Program-made: the position numbers and the translations under genes
From: an uncultured Eubacteriales bacterium
GTDB taxonomy: Bacteria > Bacillota > Clostridia > Oscillospirales > Oscillospiraceae
Length of the DNA stretch: 57,022 nt
Direction of reading: 5' to 3'
NCBI GenBank assembly: GCA_902492005.1
Contig: CABUJV010000009.1
Coordinates: 1 to 57,022 of the forward strand
Notes under the pieces: model-generated
What the model was told of the DNA's origin: nothing
What the model saw: the letters and a program-made list of their open reading frames with translations, nothing else
The model's database searches: none
Part shown: positions 7,147 through 16,342 of the stretch, one piece after another
Numbering within the stretch: position 1 is the first letter of the stretch
Layout: every line of letters begins with the position of its first letter

Positions 7147-9621
7147 TCATTCCGCCCTGGACATGTGCTGGGCGGCGGACTTGAGCATCAGCCGCTTGGT
7201 ACCCCCCTGGTCGAAGGCGATCTCCACCAGGGCGTCGCCCCCCATGGGGGTCACGTTGAGGATCATGCCGGCGCCGAAGGCCTTGTGGACCACCGCGTCC
7301 CCCTTCCGGAAGGAGGGCAGGCTTGCGGGGGCCTTCGTCTCCGGCCGCACCAAGCCGCCCCGCGGGGCGGACTGGGGTCTCCGGGGAGAGACGGCGCCCC
7401 CGGGCGCCCGAGGCGCGCCCCAGGCGCCCGGGCGGTCTGCAGACGGGCTGCGCATGCTCGGGGCGGTCCACCGCCCGGCCGCGTCGTCGTCCGGGGCGAA
7501 CCGATGGCTACGGCCGCTGGCCTCTACATATTCGGCGGGGATCTCCCCCACGAAGCGGGAGGGCCGGTTGGCGCTGGTGCGGCCGAAGAGCATGCGCTGG
7601 CTGGCACAGGTGAGATAGAGCCGCTCCTTGGCCCGGGTCATGGCCACGTAGCACAGCCGCCGCTCCTCCTCCATCTCTTCGGTCTCGCCGACGGCCCGAA
7701 TACCGGGGAAGATGCCCTCCTCCGCGCCGACCACAAAGACCACGGGGAATTCCAGCCCCTTGGCGGCGTGCATGGTCATCATCACCACGCAGTCCTCGTT
7801 TGGGTCGTGGTTGTCCAGGTCGGTATACAGGGCGATGGTGTCCAGGATGCCCGCCAGGGTAGGCTCCCCCTCCGCGTCCTCTATGTAGCTGTTGATGGAG
7901 GTCAAAAGCTCCCGCACGTTCTCCAGCCGGGTTCGGTCCTCCACCGTATCCTTCGCCTCCAGCATGACGGCGTAGCCGGTCCGGCTCACCACCTCCTCGT
8001 AGAAGTCGGGCAGGGACAGCTCCCCCGCCTGGCGGCGCAGACCGCTCATCAGCTCGGCAAACTGGGCCAGCCGGGCGGCGGCCTTCTGGAGCTCGGGGTA
8101 GGCCCGGGCGTTCCGGATGACCTCCCACACCGGGCGGTGCTCCGCCGCCGCGATGGCCTGGGCCCGCTGGACGGTGGCGGGCCCGATGCCCCGGGGCGGA
8201 TTGTTGAGGATGCGCACCAGCCGCAGGTCGTCGGCGGGGTTGTTCACCGCGCACAGGTAGGCCAGCATGTCCTTGACCTCCGCCCGGTCGAAGAACCGGG
8301 TGCCGCCGATGATGCGGTAGGGTACGCCGTTGCGCTTGAAGGCCTGCTCGATCTGGTTGGACTGGGCGTTCATCCGGTAGAGCACCGCGTGGTCCTTCCA
8401 GCGGCGACCCTGGGAGAAATCCCCCAGGATCTGGGCCGCCACATACTGTGCCTCGTCGGTCTCGTTCATGGCGGTGTATACCTGGACTTTGTCGCCGGCG
8501 CCGTGGTCGGTCCACAGCTCCTTGCCCTTGCGGCCCTGGTTGTTGCGGATCACCGCGTTGGAGGCGCCCAGGATATTTTTGGTGGAGCGGTAGTTTTGCT
8601 CCAGCCGGATGACCCGGGCCCCCTGATACTGGTGCTCAAAGGAGAGGATGTTCTCGATGGTGGCCCCCCGGAAGCGGTAGATGGACTGGTCGTCGTCGCC
8701 CACCACGCAGATGTTCTCCCACTTTCCCGCCAGCAGGGCGGCCAGCTGGTACTGGAGGTTGTTGGTGTCCTGATACTCGTCGATGAGCACATAGCGGAAC
8801 TTGTTCTGGTAGTAGCCGCGCACGTCTTCAAAGTCCCGCAGCAGGCGCACCGTGTCCAGGATCAGGTCGTCGAAGTCCAGGGCGTTGGCCTCCCGGAGGC
8901 GGCGCTCGTACTCCACGTAAACCTTGGCGATCTTGGTCAGGCGGAAATCCCCCGCCTTTTCGCACTGGGCCAGGTACTCCGGTCCGGAGAGCATGGCGTC
9001 CTTGGCCCGGGAGATGGTGGAGAGTACCGACCGGGCGGGAAAGGCCTTGTCGTCGATGCGCTGGTCCTTCAGCACATCCTTTACCACCCGCTCGGAGTCG
9101 GCGGAGTCGTAAATGGTGAAGGAGCGGTCAAAGCCCAGCTTTTCGATGTCCCGGCGCAGAATCTTCACGCAGGCGGAGTGGAAGGTGGAGGCCCAAACGT
9201 CGTTGGCGGCGGGGCCCAGCATCCGCTCCAGCCGCTCCTTCAGCTCCCCGGCCGCCTTGTTGGTGAAGGTGATGGCGATGATGGACCAGGGCATGGCGGG
9301 CTCCAGCCTGCACAGCCGTTCCGCCTCCGTCCTGCCGTCGGGGAGAGGGTGGGCGGCGTAGGCTTCCAGAAAGGCCAGGTCGTCCTCGGTCACCCAGCCG
9401 GGCACCTCGTCCGAGTCCGAGCCCCGGCCGTATTTCATCAGATTGGCGACGCGGTGGATGAGCACGGTGGTCTTGCCGCTGCCCGCTCCGGCCAGCAGCA
9501 GCAACGGCCCTTCCGTGGCCAGGGCGGCTCTGCGCTGCTCCGGATTCAGGGTGGGGAAGTCCAGCGCGATGACCGCCCGGCGCGCCCTGCAAAACCGCAG
9601 CTCCTGTTCTTGATTCAGCAT
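7147..9621 (-). CDS. UvrD/PcrA-type ATP-dependent DNA helicase
   Basis: This 824-aa superfamily 1A 3'-5' helicase acts in nucleotide excision repair and in removing recombinases from DNA. Visible motifs are Walker A AGAGSGKT, ITFTNKAAGELKER, LDFDDLI, VVGDDDQSIYRFRGA (motifs II/III), LEQNYRST, TMHAAKGLEFP (motif V) and VAMTRAKERLYLTCA (motif VI). After a low-complexity Pro/Arg/Gly linker, the C-terminal 50 residues (GDAVVHKAFGAGMILNV) form the PcrA-type Tudor-like RNA-polymerase-binding module. ATG 9621 is preferred because GGTGA lies just before it; ATG 9645 is the alternative. Confidence 0.93.
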   Translation of the reverse strand: MLNQEQELRFCRARRAVIALDFPTLNPEQRRAALATEGPLLLLAGAGSGKTTVLIHRVANLMKYGRGSDSDEVPGWVTEDDLAFLEAYAAHPLPDGRTEAERLCRLEPAMPWSIIAITFTNKAAGELKERLERMLGPAANDVWASTFHSACVKILRRDIEKLGFDRSFTIYDSADSERVVKDVLKDQRIDDKAFPARSVLSTISRAKDAMLSGPEYLAQCEKAGDFRLTKIAKVYVEYERRLREANALDFDDLILDTVRLLRDFEDVRGYYQNKFRYVLIDEYQDTNNLQYQLAALLAGKWENICVVGDDDQSIYRFRGATIENILSFEHQYQGARVIRLEQNYRSTKNILGASNAVIRNNQGRKGKELWTDHGAGDKVQVYTAMNETDEAQYVAAQILGDFSQGRRWKDHAVLYRMNAQSNQIEQAFKRNGVPYRIIGGTRFFDRAEVKDMLAYLCAVNNPADDLRLVRILNNPPRGIGPATVQRAQAIAAAEHRPVWEVIRNARAYPELQKAAARLAQFAELMSGLRRQAGELSLPDFYEEVVSRTGYAVMLEAKDTVEDRTRLENVRELLTSINSYIEDAEGEPTLAGILDTIALYTDLDNHDPNEDCVVMMTMHAAKGLEFPVVFVVGAEEGIFPGIRAVGETEEMEEERRLCYVAMTRAKERLYLTCASQRMLFGRTSANRPSRFVGEIPAEYVEASGRSHRFAPDDDAAGRWTAPSMRSPSADRPGAWGAPRAPGGAVSPRRPQSAPRGGLVRPETKAPASLPSFRKGDAVVHKAFGAGMILNVTPMGGDALVEIAFDQGGTKRLMLKSAAQHMSRAE

Positions 9622-9809
9622 GTTTTCACCAGGTCCTTTTCTCATTTGACAATAGCAGTTATTGTATAATAAAACCGCCGGTTGGTCAAGGACCCCGGTC
9701 TACGCCCGTTCCTGCATCAGGGTCCCTCCTCCCTCCCTAGTATACCACTTTACAGGGCCGGGGTATCCTGATAAAATGGTCTGGATTCCATCCCAAGGAG
9801 GACTGCTCC

Positions 9810-10870
9810 ATGGTTCAGATGCGCGCCCGGGACTACGGCCTGAGGGTGGGCTCGCTGCCCACCGGCCCCCGGAACAAAATCACCGACGTGCCCGGAGTGC
9901 TGGTGGGTCACTGCACGGTGGACACTCCCGACCACAAGACCGGGGTGACGGTGGTGCTCCCCGGCCCCCAGAACCCCTTTACTCACAAGCTGCCCGCCGC
10001 CAGTACAACGGCTTCGGCAAGACCACCGGCCTGATGCAGCTGTCCGAACTGGGCACGCTGGAGACCCCCATCGCCCTGACCAACACCCTCAACGTAGGGC
10101 TGGTCCACGACGCCATGGTGGAGTATATGCTCCAGCGGTGCCAGGCGGAGGGGGTAGAGCTGCGCTCGGTAAACCCCGTGGTGGGGGAGTGCAACGACGC
10201 CACCCTCAACCGCATTGCGGAGCGCTGCGTGGGCCGGGAGCAGGTCTTCGCCGCCCTGGCCGCCGCCGCCCCGGATTTTGACGAGGGGGACGTGGGCGCG
10301 GGCAAGGGCACCATCTGCCACGGCCTCAAGGGGGGCATCGGCTCCGCCTCCCGGGTGCTGGAATACGACGGGCAGACCTATACGATGGGCCTTCTCGTCC
10401 AGTCCAATCACGGGGTGCTGTCCGACCTGACGGTCTGCGGGCGCCGCATCGGCCCCGCGCTGGCCCAAAGGCTGGAGACCCGCAAGGCCGACCAGGGCTC
10501 CATCCTGGCGGTGCTAGGTACCGACCTGCCCCTGGACGCCCGGCAGCTGGGCCGGGTGGCTAAGCGCGTCAGCGTGGGCCTGGCCCGGATGGGCTCCTAT
10601 GTCGGCCACGGCAGCGGAGAGGTCTTTCTCGCCTTCTCCACCGCCAACCCCTTCCAGGTTCAGGCGGAGAACGCCGTGCGTCTGGTCTCCGCCTTCCACG
10701 AGGAAAAGCTGGACGGGCCCTTCCGGGCGGCGGCGGAGTGCGCCGAGGAGGCCGTCCTCAACTCTCTGCTCACCGCCCGGACGGTGGTGGGCTGGCAGGG
10801 CCGCAGGGCCGTGGCCCTCACCGACCTCTGGAGACCGCAGCCCCCCGCCGAAAAAGCGTTCGGAGACTGA
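9810..10870 (+). pseudogene. P1-family (DmpA-type) aminopeptidase, frameshifted near 10001
   Basis: The gene begins with ATG 9810 behind AAGGAGGA and codes for the family's start (KITDVPGVLVGHCTV...KTGVTVVLPG...HKLPAA). Around 9999-10004 the frame changes. The rest of the protein (YNGFGKTTGLMQLSELGTLETPIALTNTLNVG) continues in another frame to 10870. DmpA-type N-terminal nucleophile peptidases cut themselves at a Gly-Ser bond, seen here as DQGS before ILAVLGTD. Loss of a net one base (for example a GTGT slip) at the PAA/YNGFG join would explain it. It is either a recent pseudogene or a sequencing error. The downstream frame has no obvious restart near the break. Confidence 0.85.
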
Positions 10871-10951
10871 CCCGACAGCAAATTCATCTGCTCCATTGGC
10901 ATCCTCCCCATTCTGGGCGTGCCGGGCCTCGTATATGGCCGAATCGGATCA

Positions 10952-10993
10952 AACGGCAGCGCGGACCGCTTCCGCGGTCCGCGCTGCCGTTAC
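10952..10993. terminator. Strong GC hairpin between convergent genes
   Basis: A long perfect stem (AACGGCAGCGCGGACCGC with its complement, loop TTCC) lies between the peptidase and the convergent spoIIR gene and overlaps the spoIIR stop codon. It lacks a clear T-run but is well placed as a shared terminator. Confidence 0.55.
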
Positions 10994-11631
10994 CACTGTC
11001 CGGTCCACTCCTTGAACTCGTCCCACAGCTCCATGGCTTTGAACTTCACCACATAGCCCTCGGTCTCGCCGGTGATGAGGGCGACCTCCGACCGGGTGAA
11101 CCCGCCGGTACAGGCGGTCTCCTCCACCGTCTCGGTCACCGAGCCCAGGCACAGGGGCGGGAACACCACGCACCACCAGTTGCGGCCCTCCCCCTCGCCG
11201 ATGACGATGCGCAGGGCGGTGTAGCTCCCGGCGGGCAGGGAGAAATCGGTGTACGTCTTGGTAGGGAACCAGACGTCGGGCTCCAGGGAGGCGGACACCG
11301 GATCGTCGTACCCGGCCTCCCGGACCACCTGGGCGCCGGCCTCGGCCAGCGCGGGCAGATGCTCCGTCAGCTTGGCCGCCGCCTCCTCCACCGTCTCCCC
11401 CGCCTGGAAATACCCAGCGGCCTCCTCCAGGATGCGGTCCCGGACCCGGAGCTTCAGGGCCTGGTCGGCCTCCGAGTCCGAGTTGGCGATCACATGCAGC
11501 CTTATCACCTTGTCCGACAGGGCGGCCTGCTCCCGGTCCAGCCACACCCCCGCCAGGAGCGCCGCGGCCACGCCCACCAGAAGGGCCAGTTCCCACCGGC
11601 GCAGGCGGCCGGATTCTCTCAGCATATCCAT
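10990..11631 (-). CDS. spoIIR: Stage II sporulation protein R
   Basis: This 213-aa protein is the forespore signal that is secreted into the intermembrane space, where it activates the SpoIIGA protease and so sigma-E in the mother cell. An N-terminal hydrophobic segment (about residues 14-30) is an export signal. The conserved core starts at VIRLHVIANSDSEADQALKLRVRD and continues with the family's FPTKTYTDFSLPAGSYTALRI and WWCVVFPPLC. GGTGATGTTTT before ATG 11631 supplies the ribosome binding site. That site lies in one arm of a long inverted repeat, described separately. The gene shows that the organism is a spore former. Confidence 0.95.
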   Translation of the reverse strand: MDMLRESGRLRRWELALLVGVAAALLAGVWLDREQAALSDKVIRLHVIANSDSEADQALKLRVRDRILEEAAGYFQAGETVEEAAAKLTEHLPALAEAGAQVVREAGYDDPVSASLEPDVWFPTKTYTDFSLPAGSYTALRIVIGEGEGRNWWCVVFPPLCLGSVTETVEETACTGGFTRSEVALITGETEGYVVKFKAMELWDEFKEWTGQW

Positions 11632-11684
11632 AAAACATCACCTTCCACTATGTAATTGCCTACATTGTGGACGGTGATGTTTTA
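11631..11684 (-). promoter_or_regulatory. Long hairpin enclosing the spoIIR ribosome binding site
   Basis: A 12-bp outer stem (TAAAACATCACC with GGTGATGTTTTA) encloses an inner stem of about 10 bp with one mismatch (TCCAC-ATGTA with TACAT-GTGGA). The GGTGA of the spoIIR Shine-Dalgarno and the first bases of its start codon are in the 3' arm. It may be the ispE terminator, a translational block on read-through transcripts, or both. Confidence 0.6.
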
Positions 11685-11686
11685 TT

Positions 11687-12547
11687 TTATACCGTTTCCG
11701 TCAAAAAAGTGTCCCGATAGGTCTCTTGCAGCTCTTCGCAGGCCCGTTCCGCCCCGGCGGCGCAGTCGAAGAGCCCGAACACCGTGGGGCCGGTGCCGCT
11801 CATGCCCGCCCCCAGGGCGCCATGGCCCACCAGAAGCTGCCGGATAGCGTTTACCTCGGCCCCCAGCCGGGGGGGGAGCACGTCCTCAAAGACGTTGTAG
11901 ATCCGCCGGGCCACCCCGCCCAGATCCCCGGCCTCCAGGGCGGCGAGCATCCCGTCGGTGTCCGGGTGGTGGCGCAGGCGCACGCTGTCGAGCTGCCGGA
12001 AGAGCTCCGGGGTGGAGATGGAGAAGTTCGGCTTGCACGCCACCACCGTACAGCGGGGCAGCGGGACCAGCGGCGTGAGGACCTCCCCCCGTCCCTCCGC
12101 CAGGGCGGTGCCGCCCAGCACGCAGTAGGGCACGTCAGAACCCACCGCCTCCCCCACCCGGGCCAGCTCCGGAAGGGACAGGCCCGCCCCGGTGCAGTCG
12201 TTGAGGGCCCGGAGGACGGCGGCGGCGTCGGAGCTGCCGCCCCCCATCCCGGCGCAGACCGGGATGTGTTTTTCCAGGGAAATATGGGCTCCGCCCAGGT
12301 CCCGGCCGGTGGCCTCCTGGAACCGCAGCAGGGCGGAGGCCGCCAGGTTCTTCTCTCCCGTGGGGAGAAAGCCCAGGTTGGCCGAGGCCCGCACCCCGTC
12401 CCCCGTCCCCGTCTCCAGGGTGATGACGTCGGACAGGGCCACCGAGGTCATTACCATGCGCAGGTCGTGGTAGCCGTCGCTCCGCCGCCCCAGCACGTCC
12501 AGGGTCAGATTCAGTTTGGCATGGGCCCGGGTGGTCAGGGTGGGCAT
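11687..12547 (-). CDS. ispE: 4-diphosphocytidyl-2-C-methyl-D-erythritol kinase
   Basis: This 286-aa GHMP kinase phosphorylates CDP-methylerythritol in the MEP route to isoprenoids. It starts with the family's AHAKLNLTLDVLGRRSDGYHDL. The ATP-binding glycine motif is PVCAGMGGGSSDAAAVL, and the C-terminal GHMP motif is GAGMSGTGPTVFGLF. Length is normal. It lies upstream of spoIIR on the same strand, separated by the long hairpin. Confidence 0.95.
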   Translation of the reverse strand: MPTLTTRAHAKLNLTLDVLGRRSDGYHDLRMVMTSVALSDVITLETGTGDGVRASANLGFLPTGEKNLAASALLRFQEATGRDLGGAHISLEKHIPVCAGMGGGSSDAAAVLRALNDCTGAGLSLPELARVGEAVGSDVPYCVLGGTALAEGRGEVLTPLVPLPRCTVVACKPNFSISTPELFRQLDSVRLRHHPDTDGMLAALEAGDLGGVARRIYNVFEDVLPPRLGAEVNAIRQLLVGHGALGAGMSGTGPTVFGLFDCAAGAERACEELQETYRDTFLTETV

Positions 12548-12585
12548 GGCGCGTTTCCCCCTCGTTTTATGCTATGTAGCGGGAT

Positions 12586-13866
12586 TCAGCGGATTTTCCG
12601 CCCCTCCAGATAGAACCGCTTGTCCTGGGCCTCGCCCATGGAGAAGGTCTTGCGGGGGAGCACTCCGTCGTGGATGACGGTGGGGAAGAGCTCCTTCTTG
12701 GCCATGGCGGGCAGCAGGAAGCCCAGGTTGCCCGGCCGGGCGGCCAGCTCCCGCACCACGTCGGCCCCGTGGATGTAGTCGATGCGGCCGGGGTGGCTCT
12801 CCAGCCAGCCGTCCAGGAAGGCCTGCAGGGTGCCCACCGGAAGCTGGTGGGCCGGCCGCGGCACGGTGACCGCCCCGGAGCCTCCCTCCCACACATAGCG
12901 CAGGACGTGGCCCTCCCCCATACCGCCGTAAGCGCCGGGGAAGGCGGCGGTCAGGCCGGCCAGCAGGGCCCGGGGGTCCACGCCGAAGAGTACCCGGTGG
13001 ATGGGCTCGAACTCCAAAGAGCCGTCGTGGAGGTTGACCAGCTCCGCCAGGGCGTACCGGGCGGGCAGGGCGGCCCACTGGTCCTCCGGGACTAGGGTCT
13101 TCTGCCGCTCGTAGCAGGCCTTGGCGGTGGCCAGAGAGTGGTTGCCGTCCCCCACGGCGTAGAGCAGGACGGGCTTGTCCTGCGTGCCGTAGCGGGCGTT
13201 AAAGGCGGCGGGGTCGGACAGGGCCCGCAGGGCGGCGGCCACCGCCGTCTGCTCCGCCTCCCCCAGCAGCCAGCCCCGCAGGTGGCCGGAGTGCTCCATT
13301 AGCTCAAAGTCGTAGACCGGCTCCAGCCGGTCCCGCAGAGCGGCCAAGGGCTCGATGACGGTCCGGCCCGGATCGTCGGCAAGGATCATGGCGTGGGGCA
13401 GCTCGATGGGGGCGTTCTTCCGCACCGCCACCCGGGGCGGGATGCGGCTGAGCACCGTGCCCTCGGTGGCCCGGATCAGGGTGCCGGCCCCCGGCTCGTA
13501 GTCGTACTGCTCCAGGTCCACCATGCCCACCACGCCCCGGCGGACCCGGCCGCTCCCCAGCGTGCGCTCCACATAGATCATGGCGTGCTCCAGGGTGCGC
13601 AGGCGCCCCTCCCGAAGGTAGCGGCTCATGGTGTTGTTGATGTCCAGAATGTCGGTCTCCACGCTGGGGCCCTCCAGCGAGCTCTCCGGCAGGATCAGGT
13701 GGAGGGCGGAGGGGGAATTGCCCACGAAAAATTCCACCCGCTGCCAATACTCCGGCTGAGAGGTGTATTGGTCGCAGGCCACCACCGCCCACTTGGTCAG
13801 GTCGCAGTCCCGGGGCAAAAGGATATCGGCCGGGTAAAAACCCAGGCCCTGGAATCGCTCGTCCAT
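12586..13866 (-). CDS. DUF1015-family protein
   Basis: This 426-aa cytosolic protein is of unknown function. The family hallmark is a GDGNHSLATAKACYE-type motif, seen here at about residue 265, along with VVACDQYTSQPEYW near the N terminus. Relatives often sit beside serine biosynthesis genes in Clostridia. Here a ThrH-like phosphoserine phosphatase and an aminotransferase follow the same strand upstream, which agrees with a link to amino acid metabolism. I use ATG 13866, preceded by a G-rich site (GGGGGG); a longer frame to 13944 has no good site. Confidence 0.85.
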   Translation of the reverse strand: MDERFQGLGFYPADILLPRDCDLTKWAVVACDQYTSQPEYWQRVEFFVGNSPSALHLILPESSLEGPSVETDILDINNTMSRYLREGRLRTLEHAMIYVERTLGSGRVRRGVVGMVDLEQYDYEPGAGTLIRATEGTVLSRIPPRVAVRKNAPIELPHAMILADDPGRTVIEPLAALRDRLEPVYDFELMEHSGHLRGWLLGEAEQTAVAAALRALSDPAAFNARYGTQDKPVLLYAVGDGNHSLATAKACYERQKTLVPEDQWAALPARYALAELVNLHDGSLEFEPIHRVLFGVDPRALLAGLTAAFPGAYGGMGEGHVLRYVWEGGSGAVTVPRPAHQLPVGTLQAFLDGWLESHPGRIDYIHGADVVRELAARPGNLGFLLPAMAKKELFPTVIHDGVLPRKTFSMGEAQDKRFYLEGRKIR

Positions 13867-13888
13867 ATGGTTTTCCCCCCCTCGCTCG

Positions 13889-14497
13889 CTATTCTCCGTC
13901 GAGAACGGCCTTGATGGCGGCCAGCAGGCCGCCGAATTCCTCATAGGCGCGCAGCTCCGGGTGATCGGCCTTAATCTTGTCCGTGCTCTTGAACAGAAAG
14001 CCCGCCTTGCTGGCCTGAATCATGCCCAGGTCGTTGTAGCTGTCTCCGCTGGCGATGGTCTCGTAGCCGATGGACTGCAGTGCCTTCACGGTAGTCAGCT
14101 TGGACTGCGCGCAGCGCATCCGGAAGCCGGTGATCTCCCCGTCGGGAGCCACCTCCAGCGTGTTGCAGAAAATGGTGGGCCAGCCCAGCTTTTCCATCAG
14201 GGGCTTGGCGAACTGCTCAAAGGTGTCGCTGAGGATGATGACCTGGGTGAGGGTGCGCAGCTCGTCCAGAAACGCTCTGGCCCCGGGCAGGGGGTCGATT
14301 TTGGCGATGGTGGCCTGAATCTCCTTCAGGCCCAGGCCGTGCTCCTTCAGGATGGCCAGGCGGTACTGCATCAGCTTGTTGTAATCCGGCTCGTCCCGGG
14401 TGGTGCGCTTCAGCTCCGGGATGCCGCTGGCCTCGGCAAAGGCGATCCAGATCTCCGGCACCAGCACGCCTTCCATATCCAGGCATACGAGATTCAT
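13889..14497 (-). CDS. thrH: ThrH-like phosphoserine phosphatase/homoserine phosphotransferase
   Basis: This 202-aa HAD-fold enzyme has motif I LDMEGVLVPE (the second Asp of the usual DxD is Glu, as in ThrH), motif II ILSDTFEQF, a Lys in QSKLTTVKAL, and motif IV SGDSYNDLGMI. ThrH of Pseudomonas dephosphorylates phosphoserine and can pass the phosphate to homoserine. It would supply the last step of serine synthesis here. AGGAGCG precedes the start. It lies between the aminotransferase and the DUF1015 gene, 22 nt from the latter. Confidence 0.88.
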   Translation of the reverse strand: MNLVCLDMEGVLVPEIWIAFAEASGIPELKRTTRDEPDYNKLMQYRLAILKEHGLGLKEIQATIAKIDPLPGARAFLDELRTLTQVIILSDTFEQFAKPLMEKLGWPTIFCNTLEVAPDGEITGFRMRCAQSKLTTVKALQSIGYETIASGDSYNDLGMIQASKAGFLFKSTDKIKADHPELRAYEEFGGLLAAIKAVLDGE

Positions 14498-14513
14498 TGC
14501 GGTCGCTCCTCTC

Positions 14514-15686
14514 CTAGTTTTTTTTCAGGTTGGTCAGGAAATGGTCCATCCGGGTCAGCGCCTCGGACAGGTCCTTCATGGAGGTGGCGTAGCAGCAGCG
14601 CACGAAGCCCTCGCCGCTGGGACCGAAGGCGTTTCCGGCGATGACCGCCACCTTCTCCTCCATCAGGAACCGCTCGCAGAACTCCTCCGAGCCCAGTCCG
14701 GTGGGGCGGATGTCCGGGAAGACGTAAAAGGCCCCCCTGGGCTCGAAGCAGGGCAGGCCGATGCGGCGCAGGCCCTCCACTAAGTACCGGCGGCGGCCGT
14801 CGTACTCGCCGCGCATCTTCTCGATGTCGTGGTCGCCGTTGCGCATGGCCTCGATGGCGGCGTACTGGCTGGTGGTGGGAGCCGACATGATGCCGAACTG
14901 GTGGAGCTTGAGCATCTGCTTGACGATAGGGGCGGGGCCGCAGACGTAGCCCATGCGCCAGCCGGTCATGGCGTGGCTCTTGGAAAAGCCGTTGACCACG
15001 AGGGTGCGCTCGTACATATCGGGGAGATTGGCCAGGGAGACGTGGCGCTGGCCGTAGGTCAGCTCGGCGTAGATCTCGTCGGAGACGACCATGATGTCGG
15101 TGCCCCGCAGGACCTGGGCGATGGCCTCCAGGTCCTCCCGGTCCATGATGCCACCGGTGGGGTTGCAGGGGAAGGGCAGCACCAGGGCCTTGGTCCGGGG
15201 CGTGATGGCGGACCGGAGCTGGTCGGGAGTCAGCCGGAACTCGTCCTCCGCCTTGGTCTCCACAAAGACCGGGACGCCGCCCGCCATGCTGGTCAGCGGG
15301 CCGTAGCATACGAAGGAGGGCACGGGGATGATGACCTCCTCCCCGGGGTTGACGAGGCAGCGCAGGGCCAGATCAATGGCCTCGCTGCCGCCCACGGTGA
15401 CGATGATCTGGCTGGCAAAGTCATAGTGCAGGCGGAAGCGCCGCTCCTGATAGGCGGCGATCTCCCGGCGCAGCTCGGCCATGCCGGCGTTGGAGGTGTA
15501 CTTGGTGAACCCCTTTTCCAGGGAGTAGATGCCCGCGTCCCGGATGTGCCAGGGGGTGACGAAATCGGGCTCGCCCACCCCCAGGGAGATGGCGTCCTTC
15601 ATCTCCTCCAGGATGTCGAAAAATTTCCGGATGCCGGAGGGCCGGACCTGCTGGATTCGGCTGGACAGGATCCCGTCGTAATTCAT
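14514..15686 (-). CDS. Class I/II PLP-dependent aminotransferase
   Basis: This is a 390-aa fold-type I aminotransferase of the AspC/alanine-aromatic group. It has PCNPTGGIM for the cofactor-contacting loop, SDEIYAELTYG with the Asp that pairs the pyridine nitrogen, VNGFSKSHAMTGWRMGY with the Schiff-base Lys, and a C-terminal Arg region (GFVRCCYAT). I choose ATG 15686, whose ATGA overlaps the stop of the Lrp gene and implies translational coupling; a GTG at 15698 is possible. Pairing with an Lrp/AsnC regulator is common in Clostridia. The amino acid substrate is not defined. Confidence 0.9.
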   Translation of the reverse strand: MNYDGILSSRIQQVRPSGIRKFFDILEEMKDAISLGVGEPDFVTPWHIRDAGIYSLEKGFTKYTSNAGMAELRREIAAYQERRFRLHYDFASQIIVTVGGSEAIDLALRCLVNPGEEVIIPVPSFVCYGPLTSMAGGVPVFVETKAEDEFRLTPDQLRSAITPRTKALVLPFPCNPTGGIMDREDLEAIAQVLRGTDIMVVSDEIYAELTYGQRHVSLANLPDMYERTLVVNGFSKSHAMTGWRMGYVCGPAPIVKQMLKLHQFGIMSAPTTSQYAAIEAMRNGDHDIEKMRGEYDGRRRYLVEGLRRIGLPCFEPRGAFYVFPDIRPTGLGSEEFCERFLMEEKVAVIAGNAFGPSGEGFVRCCYATSMKDLSEALTRMDHFLTNLKKN

Positions 15687-16171
15687 ACGAAGATCCACTC
15701 CCTCTCCTGCTCCTGCCGCTTCTCAAAGATGAGATGCTTTTCCTTATATTTCTTCAGGATAAAGTGGGTGGCGGTGGCGGTGACGCCCTCCAGGGGGGCC
15801 AGACGCTGGCCCACGAACTGGGCCACCTCCTTCAGGGTGCGGCCGGAGATGATGACCGTCAGGTCGAACGCGCCGGACATCAGATAGACGCTTTCCACCT
15901 CGTCATACTGGTAGATGCGCTCGGCCACCCGGTCGAAGCCCTCGTTGCGCTGGGGGGTCACCTTCACCTCGATGAGGGCCGTGACCGACTCCTCCTGGGT
16001 GCGGTCCCAGTCCACAATGGCCTTGTAGCCCAGGACGATCTTTTCCTCTTCGTACCGCTTGATTGCCGCCTTTACGTCCTCCAGAGGCATATCGGCCATG
16101 GATGCCAGCTGCTCCTGGGTGTAGGTGCAGTCCTCCTCCAAGAGCTTGAGCAATTTGTTGTGGTCGGTCAT
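15683..16171 (-). CDS. Lrp/AsnC-family transcriptional regulator
   Basis: This 162-aa regulator has an N-terminal helix-turn-helix (residues about 5-60, CTYTQEQLASMADMPLEDVKAAIKRYEEE) and a C-terminal RAM ligand domain (TALIEVKVTPQRNEGFDRVAERIYQYDEVESVYLMSGAFDLTV). ATG 16171 has a GAGG site; upstream in-frame codons lack one. It forms an operon with the aminotransferase (ATGA overlap) and probably controls it in response to an amino acid. Confidence 0.92.
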   Translation of the reverse strand: MTDHNKLLKLLEEDCTYTQEQLASMADMPLEDVKAAIKRYEEEKIVLGYKAIVDWDRTQEESVTALIEVKVTPQRNEGFDRVAERIYQYDEVESVYLMSGAFDLTVIISGRTLKEVAQFVGQRLAPLEGVTATATHFILKKYKEKHLIFEKRQEQEREWIFV

Positions 16172-16342
16172 ACAGCTTTCCTCCCGTCTCGGGGCGCCCT
16201 CCGCCCCTGGGACGGGGGCCTTTTCCCGCAAAATGTGGTTAGGCAGATATTATACACGCTTTGGGGCCAATCGGCAAGTGGTCAAATGAAGATCCGGCCT
16301 CCCATTTGCAAGCCGTGGGGGAACGCCCGCCAAAACTACCCC

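Noticed and set aside
7048..9669. Very long plus-strand ORF (873 aa) opposite the helicase gene
   Set aside because: Antisense of a GC-rich gene with strong codon bias; the composition is Gly/His/Val-rich and no domain is seen, while the minus strand has all helicase motifs.
9646..9670. TTGACA near 9646 with TATAAT at 9665 as a promoter for the peptidase
   Set aside because: The spacing is only 13 bp, so the two cannot serve together as a sigma-A promoter.
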